Position numbers and translations under genes: made by a program. A model generated the notes under the pieces. That model was given only the letters and a program-made list of their open reading frames with translations, did no database searches and had not been told where the DNA came from. Below, piece by piece: positions 13,625 through 21,142 of a stretch of DNA of 25,947 nucleotides (position 1 is the stretch's first letter; every line of letters starts with the position of its first letter). This stretch comes from JBBPYR01 sp038199755 (lineage in GTDB: Bacteria > Chloroflexota > Ktedonobacteria > Ktedonobacterales > Ktedonobacteraceae). The stretch lies in NCBI GenBank assembly GCA_038199755.1, contig JBBPYR010000301.1, forward strand, positions 1 through 25,947. The letters run 5' to 3'.

Positions 13625-14764
13625 CTATGACTTAGGCTTGATACCTCTACCAGTACGAGGCTTGCCCTTTGGAGGCTCACGGAACTCTGTACGCTGCTTA
13701 CGGCCACCTTTTGCATCAGTGAATGGCACATTGTCGCCAGGACTGAATTTCCGTTTCTGTTCCTGTACCATCGTGTCGTTGAGGTGCATATAGTTCTTAA
13801 TCGTGGCGATATCTTCATGGCCCAACAACTCTTGCAGGCTATAGATGTCACCACCGAGCATGAGGTAACGCACCGCGAAGGTATGACGGAAGATGTGTGG
13901 ACTGATACGCTTGTCTGTGGGGAGATCAGCACGCTTGCGAATGCGCTGGAAGAGCATATTCACACCGTGACGTGTAAAGGCAAAACCACCCTCACCGAGG
14001 AAAACATGGTCCTCATTCGGGTTGCCCAGGTCCAACAAGGTTTGAGAATTCGGGCGATAGCGGTCGATGTAGAGCAGGAGCGTGCGTAAAGCATTGCGTC
14101 CAAGTGCTATACGCCGTTCCTTCTCACCTTTGCCATGCACGATAATCATCCCTTTATCGCGGTTGAAGTTCGCTAGGCGCAGGTCACACAATTCAGCTAG
14201 GCGAATACCCGTATCCCACAGGAGCCAGAGAATAGCGCGATTGCGTGCAGCGTTGATATCAGTCAGTGGACCCACCTCATGAGCAGGAGTACACGCTTGC
14301 AGCATGCGCTCAAACTCTTCAAATTCGATAATGCGAATGAGCGGCTTCCCCACCTTTGGCATCTTCACATTCTTTGAGGGAGTCACCTCGACATATTCCT
14401 CAAGTTCCAACCAGCGACAAAAGGCACGCATGGAACGGGCGTAGCAGTTGACCGAACGCGCCGCAAGCATGCGCCCTTTTGAGCCGGGTTGCGTATTGAG
14501 GGCATTGAGCCAGGAGAGCAGGTGTACGCGCTCAATTTGCTCAATGAAAGTGACACCCTCTTTCTCAAGAAACGTTGCCAAGTTTCCGAGTGAGAGCATA
14601 TGCCATTCGATTGTTTTGGGACTGTGGTTCTGACTGCGGTGATCGAGAATGTACTCGTCAATGGTCGAGCGGATAGACCGCATGGGACGACGAGACGTTG
14701 CCTTCACCGTTTTCGCGGTTGAGGATGGAGATGAAGATTTTGTTTGTTTGGGATGCGAAGACAC
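13625..14764 (-). CDS. Tyrosine recombinase (integrase) of the element
   Basis: A 379-aa XerC/D-like integrase. A Ser/Lys/Thr-rich N-terminus is followed by a SAM-like core-binding domain (about 30-125: STIDEYILDHR, then HLLSWLNAL and AFCRWLELEEYV). The catalytic domain has all expected residues: R188 in DTGIRLAEL, K213 in HGKGEKERR, H290-x-x-R293 in HIFRHTFA, H316 in LLGHEDI and Y325 in KNYMHL. A basic tail of about 45 residues follows. The GTG start at 14764 faces the tRNA; MRSIRST (residue 28) is an alternative. It lies about 200 bp from tRNA-Gly, separated by repeats that look like its arm sites, and should catalyse integration and excision at the tRNA anticodon arm. Confidence 0.95.
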   Translation of the reverse strand: MSSHPKQTKSSSPSSTAKTVKATSRRPMRSIRSTIDEYILDHRSQNHSPKTIEWHMLSLGNLATFLEKEGVTFIEQIERVHLLSWLNALNTQPGSKGRMLAARSVNCYARSMRAFCRWLELEEYVEVTPSKNVKMPKVGKPLIRIIEFEEFERMLQACTPAHEVGPLTDINAARNRAILWLLWDTGIRLAELCDLRLANFNRDKGMIIVHGKGEKERRIALGRNALRTLLLYIDRYRPNSQTLLDLGNPNEDHVFLGEGGFAFTRHGVNMLFQRIRKRADLPTDKRISPHIFRHTFAVRYLMLGGDIYSLQELLGHEDIATIKNYMHLNDTMVQEQKRKFSPGDNVPFTDAKGGRKQRTEFREPPKGKPRTGRGIKPKS

Positions 14765-14803
14765 AGAAAACCTCTTCTTTTCTAGCCCTCATAGCCGAAC
14801 GAA

Positions 14804-14883
14804 GCAGGTATTCATACCATTGCCCTACGTTTTTTGCTACTATCGTAGGCAGGCACTCATGCCCTTACGAGGCAGGTATTCAT
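14804..14883 (+). repeat. Integrase arm-type site cluster, right end
   Basis: GCAGGTATTCAT (14804-14815), GGCAGGCACTCAT (14848-14860) and GGCAGGTATTCAT (14871-14883), all in the same orientation, with GGCAGGAACTC in the tRNA itself (15013-15023). They match the left-end set. They also cover the expected promoter of the integrase gene, so binding could repress it. Confidence 0.65.
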
Positions 14884-14968
14884 TAGAACGCTAACGAATG
14901 ACCACAACTCGTTTTTGTTCGCCGTTCGCTTGCTACGAAATGGCTCTAGAACTGGCTTCCTGTGTGTT

Positions 14969-15018
14969 GAGAGCGGGAGACGAGATTCGAACTCGCGACA
15001 GCCTGCTTGGAAGGCAGG
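14969..15018 (-). repeat. attR: element-supplied tRNA-Gly 3' half
   Basis: 50 bp matching attL (4541-4590) at 48 positions, running from just past the tRNA 3' end to the anticodon arm. The intact tRNA is restored by this element-borne half, as is usual for tRNA-targeting integrases. Confidence 0.88.
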
Positions 15019-15043
15019 AACTCTACCACTGAGTTACTCCCGC
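14972..15043 (-). tRNA. tRNA-Gly(TCC)
   Basis: Minus strand, 72 nt with discriminator. The acceptor stem GCGGGAG/CTCCCGC, D arm ACTC...GAGT, anticodon arm CCTGC-CTTCCAA-GCAGG (anticodon TCC) and T arm with TTCGAAT are all present. CCA is not encoded. It is the integration site of the element, which lies immediately 3' of it. Confidence 0.95.
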
Positions 15044-15052
15044 GTGCGATGG

Positions 15053-15125
15053 TCGGGGTGCGCGGACTCGAACCGCGGACCTCCTGGTCCCAAACCAGGC
15101 GCGCTACCAACTGCGCCACACCCCG
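15053..15125 (-). tRNA. tRNA-Pro(TGG)
   Basis: Minus strand, 73 nt. Acceptor CGGGGTG/CACCCCG, D arm GGCGCAGTTGGTAGCGC, anticodon loop TTTGGGA (anticodon TGG) on a CCTGG/CCAGG stem, and T arm GGTTCGAGTCC. CCA is not encoded. It is first in a two-tRNA unit, 9 nt ahead of tRNA-Gly. Confidence 0.96.
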
Positions 15126-15138
15126 TCTAACGAGTTTG

Positions 15139-15167
15139 AATATAACATGCTTTTAGTTGACTGTCAA
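15139..15167 (-). promoter_or_regulatory. Promoter of the tRNA-Pro/tRNA-Gly unit
   Basis: On the minus strand TTGACA (15167-15162), 17 nt, then TATATT (15144-15139). The -10 box lies 13 nt before the tRNA-Pro 5' end. Confidence 0.85.
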
Positions 15168-15278
15168 GTACTTTTTTGCCCCCACTTCGCTGCCGCGTTA
15201 GTAAATAACCAGGCCAAAGTATCTAACGCAGTCACCCTACACACCATCAGCGACAGCCAGCAAAATAGCTGAAACAAC

Positions 15279-15305
15279 TGTAACAACTGTAACATTTGTA
15301 ACAAA
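15279..15305 (+). repeat. Three 9-bp tandem TGTAACAnn repeats
   Basis: TGTAACAAC, TGTAACATT and TGTAACAAA follow one another without gaps, upstream of the acylphosphatase gene and downstream of the divergent tRNA promoter. Possible regulator site or simple repeat. Confidence 0.6.
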
Positions 15306-15395
15306 GCGGGTGCCCTGTCGCCAAAGATGACCTATTTACTTCGTGAATGTCCAGTGTTATTGCCCCAACTTGGCCTTTGTGCTATCATTAGCGGC

Positions 15396-15695
15396 ATGAG
15401 CCAGAATGACATGCAGAATTCAATCGAAGAACTCTACGCGGTTGTACGAGGGATGGTCCAGGGCGTCGGTTTTCGCTATTTTGTGGTGGAGCATGCCCGG
15501 CGCTTCGGACTACGCGGTTATGCGCGCAACAATAGCATTGGCGATGTAGAGGTGCTGGCACAAGGTCAACGCTTAGACCTGGAACGTCTTCTCTACAAGC
15601 TACGACAAGGGCCACCAGCGGCAGATGTGCGTGATGTGCAAACCCTCTGGCGAGAACCAACTGAGCAGTTCAGCAGTTTCCACCTCCGTTGGTAA
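15396..15695 (+). CDS. acyP: Acylphosphatase
   Basis: A 99-aa protein with the acylphosphatase signature VRGMVQGVGFRYFV, including the phosphate-binding loop and catalytic Arg, and the catalytic Asn in the GYARNNSIGDVEVLAQG block. It hydrolyses carboxyl-phosphate bonds of small acyl phosphates in the cytoplasm. ATG 15396 gives the normal family length of about 90-100 aa; an upstream in-frame ATG at 15327 would add 23 unrelated residues, and ATG 15411 is a further option. There is no RBS. A TATCAT box at 15384-15389 lies so close that a leaderless transcript is possible. It is 29 nt upstream of gatC and may share its transcript. Confidence 0.92.
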   Translation: MSQNDMQNSIEELYAVVRGMVQGVGFRYFVVEHARRFGLRGYARNNSIGDVEVLAQGQRLDLERLLYKLRQGPPAADVRDVQTLWREPTEQFSSFHLRW

Positions 15696-15724
15696 AATAG
15701 ATCAATAAATAAAGAGGATAAAAG

Positions 15725-16015
15725 ATGATTGATCGCGAGACAGTAATACACGTGGCAAAACTCGCACGTCTCGGCATGAGCGAGGAAGATATCGACACCT
15801 TTGGTAGTCAACTTTCCGTAATTCTTGAAAATATTACCGTCCTGCAAGAAGCGGACGTCACCGGCGTCTCCCCCACCGCGCATGCCTCCCGCCTGACAAA
15901 TATCATGCGCGCCGACGTTTCGCGCCCATCGTGTGCGCCAGAGGTATTGTTGGAGAACGCTCCCGACCAGGAAGACAACAGTTTAAAGGTCAACGCAGTG
16001 CTAGAGGGAGAATAA
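15725..16015 (+). CDS. gatC: Asp-tRNA(Asn)/Glu-tRNA(Gln) amidotransferase subunit C
   Basis: A 96-aa GatC. It begins MIDRETVIHVAKLARLGMSE, followed by the conserved FGSQLSVILENITVLQEADV, then RADVSRPS and the closing LLENAPDQEDNSLKVNAVLE, which fits the motif of the family. GatC stabilises GatA and links it to GatB in the complex that converts mischarged Glu-tRNA(Gln) or Asp-tRNA(Asn) to the correct amidated form. AGAGGA lies about 8 nt before ATG 15725. The gatA start follows after 5 nt, so the two are co-translated. Confidence 0.95.
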   Translation: MIDRETVIHVAKLARLGMSEEDIDTFGSQLSVILENITVLQEADVTGVSPTAHASRLTNIMRADVSRPSCAPEVLLENAPDQEDNSLKVNAVLEGE

Positions 16016-16020
16016 GACGC

Positions 16021-17478
16021 ATGGCAGAACTCTACCAACTGACGATTCGCGAGGCGGGCGAACTGCTACGCCAACGCAAAATTTCCTCAGTAGAACTCAC
16101 ACAAGCCCATCTTGAGCGCATCCGTGCCGTCGAAGATAAGGTTAAAGCCTTTACACTCGTGACCGATGATATCGCCCTGCAACAGGCACAAGAGGCCGAC
16201 CGTCGCCTTGCCAGCGAGGAAAACCTCTCGCCGCTCACAGGTATCCCCCTGGCAATCAAGGATGTCATCTCGACAAAGGGCGTCACCACCACCTGCGGCT
16301 CACGCATGCTAGAACACTTTGTGCCACCCTATAACGCCACCGTAATGAATCGGTTGAACGCGACTGGCTTCGTGATGCTGGGCAAAACGAACATGGACGA
16401 GTTCGCGATGGGCTCCTCGACTGAACACTCCGCCTTCTTTAATACGCACAACCCGTGGGATATCGAGCGTGCCCCCGGTGGCAGCAGCGGTGGTTCGGCG
16501 GCAGCGGTAGCGGCAGGCATGGCCATGGGTGCCTATGGCAGCGATACTGGCGGCTCCATTCGCCAACCCGCATCGCTGTGCAATGTTGTTGGTGTCAAGC
16601 CAACCTACGGGCGAGTTTCCCGCTTTGGCTTAGTAGCATTCGCCTCCTCGCTCGACCAAATTGGCCCCTTTGCCCGCAGCGCATATGATGCCGCCCTGTT
16701 AATGCAACCAATCGCAGGGCAAGATCCCCTTGACGCGACCAGCTCACCCACTGCAGTACCAGACTATCTAGCCGCGCTCAGTGGTAACATCAAGGGCATG
16801 CGTATCGGCATTCCAGAAGAATACTGGGTTGAAGGTACCCAACCCGGCGTTACGAAGGCGGTTCGCGAGAGCATCGAACAGCTCAAAGAGTTGGGTGCCA
16901 TCATAGATAACGTGTCCTTGCCACACACCCGCTATGGTGTCGCGGCATACTACATCATCGCACCAGCAGAGGCCAGCGCAAACCTGGCACGCTACGACGG
17001 TGTGAAGTATGGCTACTCCTATCAAGACACAGACGACATGTGGGAAGCGATGGAGAAGACACGCCAATACGGCTTTGGCCAAGAGGTGAAGCGACGCATC
17101 ATGCTCGGCACCTACGCACTCTCGGCAGGCTACTATGATGCCTACTACAAACGAGCGGAGCAGGTGCGAACCTTGATCGCACAAGACTTTGAGCGTGCCT
17201 TTGCACGCTTCGATGTGCTGGCCAGCCCAACGGCACCGACGGTAGCCTTTAAGCTAGGCGAAATCTCCGATCCGTATCAAATGTACCTCAACGATGTGTT
17301 TACCATTCCGGCGAACCTGGCAGGCATCTGTGGCGTCTCCATACCCAGCGGCTTTAGCAATGGCTTGCCCGTTGGTCTACAATTGCTCGGCCCCGTCTTC
17401 GGAGAAAGCACGATCTTGCATGTAGCCGATGCCTTTGAACACGTCACCGATTATCACACGCGCTGGCCCAATTTGTAA
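16021..17478 (+). CDS. gatA: Asp-tRNA(Asn)/Glu-tRNA(Gln) amidotransferase subunit A
   Basis: A 485-aa amidase-signature enzyme, the normal GatA length. The catalytic Ser-cisSer-Lys triad is visible as Lys in IPLAIKDV and the two Ser in the GGSSGGSAAAV...SDTGGSIRQPA signature. The family blocks TTCGSRMLEHF, NMDEFAMGSS and KPTYGRVSRFGLVAFASSLD are intact. It hydrolyses glutamine to supply ammonia to GatB. ATG 16021 is preceded by GGGAG in the end of gatC; the in-frame GTG/ATG extension to 15931 overlaps gatC and is rejected. GatB is not in the window. Confidence 0.97.
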   Translation: MAELYQLTIREAGELLRQRKISSVELTQAHLERIRAVEDKVKAFTLVTDDIALQQAQEADRRLASEENLSPLTGIPLAIKDVISTKGVTTTCGSRMLEHFVPPYNATVMNRLNATGFVMLGKTNMDEFAMGSSTEHSAFFNTHNPWDIERAPGGSSGGSAAAVAAGMAMGAYGSDTGGSIRQPASLCNVVGVKPTYGRVSRFGLVAFASSLDQIGPFARSAYDAALLMQPIAGQDPLDATSSPTAVPDYLAALSGNIKGMRIGIPEEYWVEGTQPGVTKAVRESIEQLKELGAIIDNVSLPHTRYGVAAYYIIAPAEASANLARYDGVKYGYSYQDTDDMWEAMEKTRQYGFGQEVKRRIMLGTYALSAGYYDAYYKRAEQVRTLIAQDFERAFARFDVLASPTAPTVAFKLGEISDPYQMYLNDVFTIPANLAGICGVSIPSGFSNGLPVGLQLLGPVFGESTILHVADAFEHVTDYHTRWPNL

Positions 17479-17490
17479 AAAGTTGGCATG

Positions 17491-17549
17491 CGTGACGGTA
17501 TGAACAGTGTGAAACCTCGATGAGACCTCACGCTGTGTACACCGTCACG
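17491..17549. repeat. Long nested inverted repeat after gatA
   Basis: CGTGACGGT (17491-17499) pairs with ACCGTCACG (17541-17549) and ACAGTGTGA (17504-17512) with TCACGCTGT (17528-17536, one mismatch), plus CTC/GAG at the tip. A stable 59-nt hairpin 12 nt after the gatA stop; no U-tract follows, so either a Rho-assisted terminator or a palindromic intergenic repeat. Confidence 0.7.
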
Positions 17550-17577
17550 TATTCCCTTATGAGATAGGTATGTAGAG

Positions 17578-18549
17578 ATGTCACGACGTTTAGCAGGAGT
17601 ACTTCTCTTAGCTCTGGCATTATGCCTTATCCTGGCATCGTTACTGCTGCTCACGCCTGGCGGCAATCAAACACTGGTCACAACTGGTTTTATTGCCCCC
17701 ACCGCTACACCCACCCTAAAACCGTTTACCCCAGCACCTTTGCCTTCTCCAACGCCGATACTCACCGTACGCGGCACACCTCCTACGACGACCGCGACGG
17801 CTGACTACCTGCTGGATGAGGATACAGAGCATACTCTTGTTGACATCAATGGTGAAAAGCCGCTACCACTGGCCAGCACAACCAAGATTATGACCGCACT
17901 GATCGCTATTCAGACGGGCAATCTCGATCAAGTCGTTACGATCAAGCAGGATGCCCGCGCTGAAGTGGTCAACAATGGCGGCAGTAGCGCATTTCTGCTG
18001 GTGGGTGACAAAATTCCCTTGCATGAATTACTCTATGGCCTGATGTTGCCCTCCGGCGATGATGCAGCGGTGGCGATTGCCGATGCCCTGGCAGGTTCGG
18101 TGCCGCAGTTTGTGCAGCGCATGAATCTTTTCGCCTATCACCTACATCTGTTCCAAACTCACTACGCCAATCCCGATGGCTTGCCCGACCCCAACCATAA
18201 CCACTACACTACCGCTCATGATCTAGCGTACCTAGCACGCTATGCCATGAGCGTGCCAATTTTCGCGCAAATCGTGCAGCAACAGAAGTATACTCTCACG
18301 GCCAGCGGTGTTCATGCGCGCTACGATTGGACGAACACCAACACGCTCCTCGGCACATATCAGGGGGCGAGTGGTGTCAAAACGGGCACGACGGATGAAG
18401 CGGGCTTCTGCCTCGTGTTCGCAGCTACCCGCAACGCTCATCATCTGATCGGCGTCGTACTGCACAGCAGTAGCGAGAATACCCGCGTGACCGATGCTCG
18501 CAAGCTACTTGATTGGGGCTTCTCCTTACCAGCATTAATACCCACATGA
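17578..18549 (+). CDS. D-alanyl-D-alanine carboxypeptidase (peptidase S11)
   Basis: A 323-aa extracytoplasmic penicillin-binding protein. The N-terminal membrane segment (about 5-25) has few basic residues and could be an uncleaved anchor. A Pro/Thr linker (about 41-72) follows, then the S11 domain with the SxxK motif ASTTKIMTA (nucleophile Ser100, Lys103), the second motif as PSGDDAAVA (SGD in place of the common SGN) and KTG in GVKTGTTDEAG. It trims pentapeptide side chains of peptidoglycan. The region between the signal and motif 1 is shorter than in E. coli PBP5 and there is no C-terminal amphipathic anchor, consistent with N-terminal anchoring. ATG 17578 has a weak TAGAG upstream. Confidence 0.9.
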   Translation: MSRRLAGVLLLALALCLILASLLLLTPGGNQTLVTTGFIAPTATPTLKPFTPAPLPSPTPILTVRGTPPTTTATADYLLDEDTEHTLVDINGEKPLPLASTTKIMTALIAIQTGNLDQVVTIKQDARAEVVNNGGSSAFLLVGDKIPLHELLYGLMLPSGDDAAVAIADALAGSVPQFVQRMNLFAYHLHLFQTHYANPDGLPDPNHNHYTTAHDLAYLARYAMSVPIFAQIVQQQKYTLTASGVHARYDWTNTNTLLGTYQGASGVKTGTTDEAGFCLVFAATRNAHHLIGVVLHSSSENTRVTDARKLLDWGFSLPALIPT

Positions 18550-18576
18550 GCAGCAGCGAAGCGCGCTGCAGGCTCC

Positions 18577-18770
18577 CGTAGGGGCCAGATTGATCGCGCC
18601 CTACGCTCAATTTATTGAGCGAGATCTGCTGGATCACAGGCAATAAATCGCCTCGGGCGCGATAAATCTGGCCCCTACGGATGGGCTTCCCTGATTACCA
18701 GTTTAATTAGCCTCGGGCGCGATAAATCTGGCCCCTACGGATGGGCTTCCCTGATTACCAGTTTAATTAG
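18577..18770. repeat. Palindromic intergenic element with 60-bp tandem duplication
   Basis: 18577-18601 and 18655-18679 form a 25-bp inverted repeat (24 of 25; TAGGGGCCAGAT-type ends) around CGCTCAAT-TT-ATTGAGCG (18604-18621). The right half belongs to a 60-bp unit that is perfectly duplicated in tandem (18651-18710 and 18711-18770). It resembles non-coding MITE/REP-like repeats. No gene lies between 18550 and 19033. Confidence 0.9.
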
Positions 18771-18777
18771 TAAATGT

Positions 18778-18860
18778 GCTTGAGCGCGTCCACGCTCAAT
18801 TCATTGAGCGAAATCGGGCCGAATCTCGCCTGATAAATCAGGCTGTGGACGCGCTCAAGC
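18778..18860. repeat. 83-bp element with perfect 16-bp terminal inverted repeats
   Basis: GCTTGAGCGCGTCCAC (18778-18793) and GTGGACGCGCTCAAGC (18845-18860) enclose CGCTCAAT-TC-ATTGAGCG (18793-18810) and CCTGAT-AA-ATCAGG (18829-18842). It shares the CGCTCAAT/ATTGAGCG core with the neighbouring repeat, so both belong to one repeat family. Confidence 0.9.
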
Positions 18861-18941
18861 TGGTCCCTACAGCATTGCACGCTCTATCGTCAAAGAGCAT
18901 TATGACGCCCTCGTAGCCTCGTTACCCTCGTACCCGCTGCA

Positions 18942-18975
18942 TTGACATCGATACCGTTCTGTTTTACACTATAAT
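18942..18975 (+). promoter_or_regulatory. Promoter of the kinase-phosphatase gene
   Basis: TTGACA (18942-18947) with TACACT (18965-18970) at 17 nt. A perfect TATAAT at 18970-18975 overlaps, but is 22 nt from the same -35 box. The gene starts about 60 nt downstream. Confidence 0.6.
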
Positions 18976-19033
18976 CCACAATTAACCATGTAAATACTTC
19001 CTACACTATCCTTTTTACTATAAGTGAGAGACA

Positions 19034-21133
19034 ATGCCACGGTGTCCCAATCCTCGTTGTCGGATGAATTTTCCATCCGGGACGACACAATGCAGTAATC
19101 CATTTTGTCAGTGCCTGCTACCAGAAGCCGTGGTAGCGGGTCGTTATCGTGTCGAGACATTGATAGGCATGGGTGGCATGGGTGCCGTCTATCGTGTGAG
19201 CGACACCTTTGAGATGACGCAGGTTGCCATGAAGGTGTTGTCCACGACCAATAGCAATGCCGATCTCACTATCGCGGCTGAACGCTTTCGGCGCGAGGCG
19301 CGCTATGCACATCAGCTACGCCACCGCAACATTGTGCCTGTGCTGAACTTTGGGCAGGATGGACAACTGCTCTATCTGATTATGCCGCTGGTAACGGGTG
19401 GCACCTTGCGTTCTTTAATGAAAGTAGAACAACCGTTACCGCTCCCTCTGGTACAACGCTATCTCAATGACCTGGCAGAGGCCATTGATGCGATTCATGC
19501 ACATCCTCAGCAGGTAGTGCATCGCGACATCAAGCCATCGAACCTGCTCATCCACCAGGAAGATGGGCGCTTGGTCGTGGCAGATTTTGGCATCGCACGC
19601 GCCATGCAACAGGAAAAGGCAATCACGAGACGCGGGATCGCCGTCGGCACTGAACATTATCTGGCACCCGAACAAGAGATGGGCCACGCGGAGGCGAGCA
19701 GCGACATTTACTCGATGGGCGTGGTCGTCTATCAAATGCTCACAGGCCTTTTGCCATACCAAGCCTTGATAAAAGGGCAGGGTCTGATAACCGATATACC
19801 CGGTCCCAGCATGTTTAATACAGAGCTACCAAAGGCTGCCGATGCCGTTGTGCTGCGTGCCATCAATACTGATCCCAAAGCGCGGTTTCATAGCGCACAT
19901 GCATTCGTGGAAGCCTTTAACGATGCGCTAACCCATATGACAACCCCCAAATCGCATGATACAGAAAGCATGACCGACTTTGATAACAGAAACGTGATTG
20001 TGCGGGCACTCATACCAGAGAATCCTTGTAGTGTTTGTGGCAGAGAAAATAGGGGTAGCTCGCATTTTTGTCGCTACTGTGGAAACGACCTGAGCAAGAA
20101 GCCACCACCCATGAGCAGCCTGTGTCAGGTCGGCTATAAGACAGATATGGGCCTGCAGACCAAGAAAAATGAAGATATGCTACTAATCTTGCAAGGCCTT
20201 TGCACGAATCCCCAACTCATCGTGCAGCCAACGCGACAAGCCTCCACACCCATTGAGGCAGCACAGGCCGTGAGTGCGGTGCAGCCGTTCAGCGTATGTG
20301 CGATTGCCGATGGCTTACGTGAAAATGATACGGCGAAGGCCAGGGGAGCCGATGCCAGTCGCCTCACCATAGAAACAGTGGCCGATGTCTTGCAGCCACT
20401 CCTGACTCGTCCGACCTATTCTTTTTCATTGCCAACGCCATCACATCCATCTCACCCACCAAATTTGTCCTATAGTGGTCTATCGGTTCCGCAAACACCA
20501 TTTCTCGCGCAAGACAACCTGACAGGACAAGTCGGGCAAAAGAGCATGATGGGCAATACCACCAATATGGGCAAAATGGCGAGTGGCCAAGCGGTGATTG
20601 AGGTCTTACTAGAGCAATGGGTAAGAGATGCGGTACGTCAGGCGAATCGTGTGATTTATCATTGCAATGCCGACTACGATACGCACATGGGCAGTACGCT
20701 CACCGTGGCTTTGCTCTATCATTATCGTCTGTATGTGGCAAGCGTCGGCGATAGTCGTGCCTACCTCTATAATGCCAGCAAGGGGCTACAACGGATCACA
20801 ACCGACCATACTGTGGCGGCAAGTCTTATCGCAGCGCATATGTTAGAGCCCGATGACCTCTATGATAGCCCAAAACGGCATCAGCACGAACGCTATCTGG
20901 GACAACAGTATCAGGTCGAGCTTGATTTGTTCCAGCATGAGGTCGAGGCAGGGGATAGTGTACTGCTTTGCACCGATGGCCTCTGGCATGTACTGCACGA
21001 AGAGGATATCACGGCAGTATTGGCAGCGGAAAGCGCAGGTGGCCCGCAAAAGGTGGCTGAGGCTCTTGTCAATGCCGCCAAAGATGCCGCCAGCACAGGC
21101 AATATCAGTGCGCTTGTGATAAGCATGCAATAG
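19034..21133 (+). CDS. Ser/Thr protein kinase fused to PP2C-like phosphatase
   Basis: A 699-aa soluble protein. Order: Cys-rich zinc-ribbon-like N-terminus (CPNPRC, CSNPFCQC; 4-27); Hanks-type kinase (about 36-300) with GMGGMGAVY loop, K67, catalytic HRDIKPSN (D165), DFG (D184) and APEQ; a second zinc ribbon CSVCGRENRG...CRYCG (332-349); and a PP2C domain (about 365-699) with TKKNED, IADGL, HMGSTLTVALL, VGDSRAYL and CTDGLW. The last PP2C Asp (normally DN) reads TGNIS, so one metal ligand is Gly. It could be a kinase with built-in eraser or a regulatory pseudophosphatase. No transmembrane or extracellular sensor is present, unlike PknB types. GTGAGAG lies 4-10 nt before ATG 19034. Confidence 0.92.
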   Translation: MPRCPNPRCRMNFPSGTTQCSNPFCQCLLPEAVVAGRYRVETLIGMGGMGAVYRVSDTFEMTQVAMKVLSTTNSNADLTIAAERFRREARYAHQLRHRNIVPVLNFGQDGQLLYLIMPLVTGGTLRSLMKVEQPLPLPLVQRYLNDLAEAIDAIHAHPQQVVHRDIKPSNLLIHQEDGRLVVADFGIARAMQQEKAITRRGIAVGTEHYLAPEQEMGHAEASSDIYSMGVVVYQMLTGLLPYQALIKGQGLITDIPGPSMFNTELPKAADAVVLRAINTDPKARFHSAHAFVEAFNDALTHMTTPKSHDTESMTDFDNRNVIVRALIPENPCSVCGRENRGSSHFCRYCGNDLSKKPPPMSSLCQVGYKTDMGLQTKKNEDMLLILQGLCTNPQLIVQPTRQASTPIEAAQAVSAVQPFSVCAIADGLRENDTAKARGADASRLTIETVADVLQPLLTRPTYSFSLPTPSHPSHPPNLSYSGLSVPQTPFLAQDNLTGQVGQKSMMGNTTNMGKMASGQAVIEVLLEQWVRDAVRQANRVIYHCNADYDTHMGSTLTVALLYHYRLYVASVGDSRAYLYNASKGLQRITTDHTVAASLIAAHMLEPDDLYDSPKRHQHERYLGQQYQVELDLFQHEVEAGDSVLLCTDGLWHVLHEEDITAVLAAESAGGPQKVAEALVNAAKDAASTGNISALVISMQ

Positions 21134-21142
21134 GTGAGTATA

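Larger units (their letters stand above)
4541..15018. mobile_element. Integrated element at tRNA-Gly (about 10.4 kb)
   Basis: Direct repeats of the 3' half of tRNA-Gly(TCC) at 4541-4590 and 14969-15018 (48 of 50 identical) bound a segment that has a tyrosine integrase beside the intact tRNA, an XRE-TPR regulator, a sigma factor, an HUH Rep protein and accessory cargo. The combination of tRNA-specific Tyr integrase and rolling-circle Rep is typical of AICE-like or mobilizable integrative elements. No FtsK/TraB-type translocase is present, so self-transfer looks unlikely. The 10,428-bp spacing between equivalent repeat positions is the predicted circle size. Confidence 0.85.

Noticed and set aside
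13506..13793. 95-aa plus-strand open frame overlapping the integrase end
   Set aside because: Antisense to the integrase and without a domain; the region is better explained by the intergenic inverted repeat.
14915..15130. 71-aa open frame across the tRNA genes
   Set aside because: Reads through tRNA-Gly and tRNA-Pro in antisense; a typical false gene.
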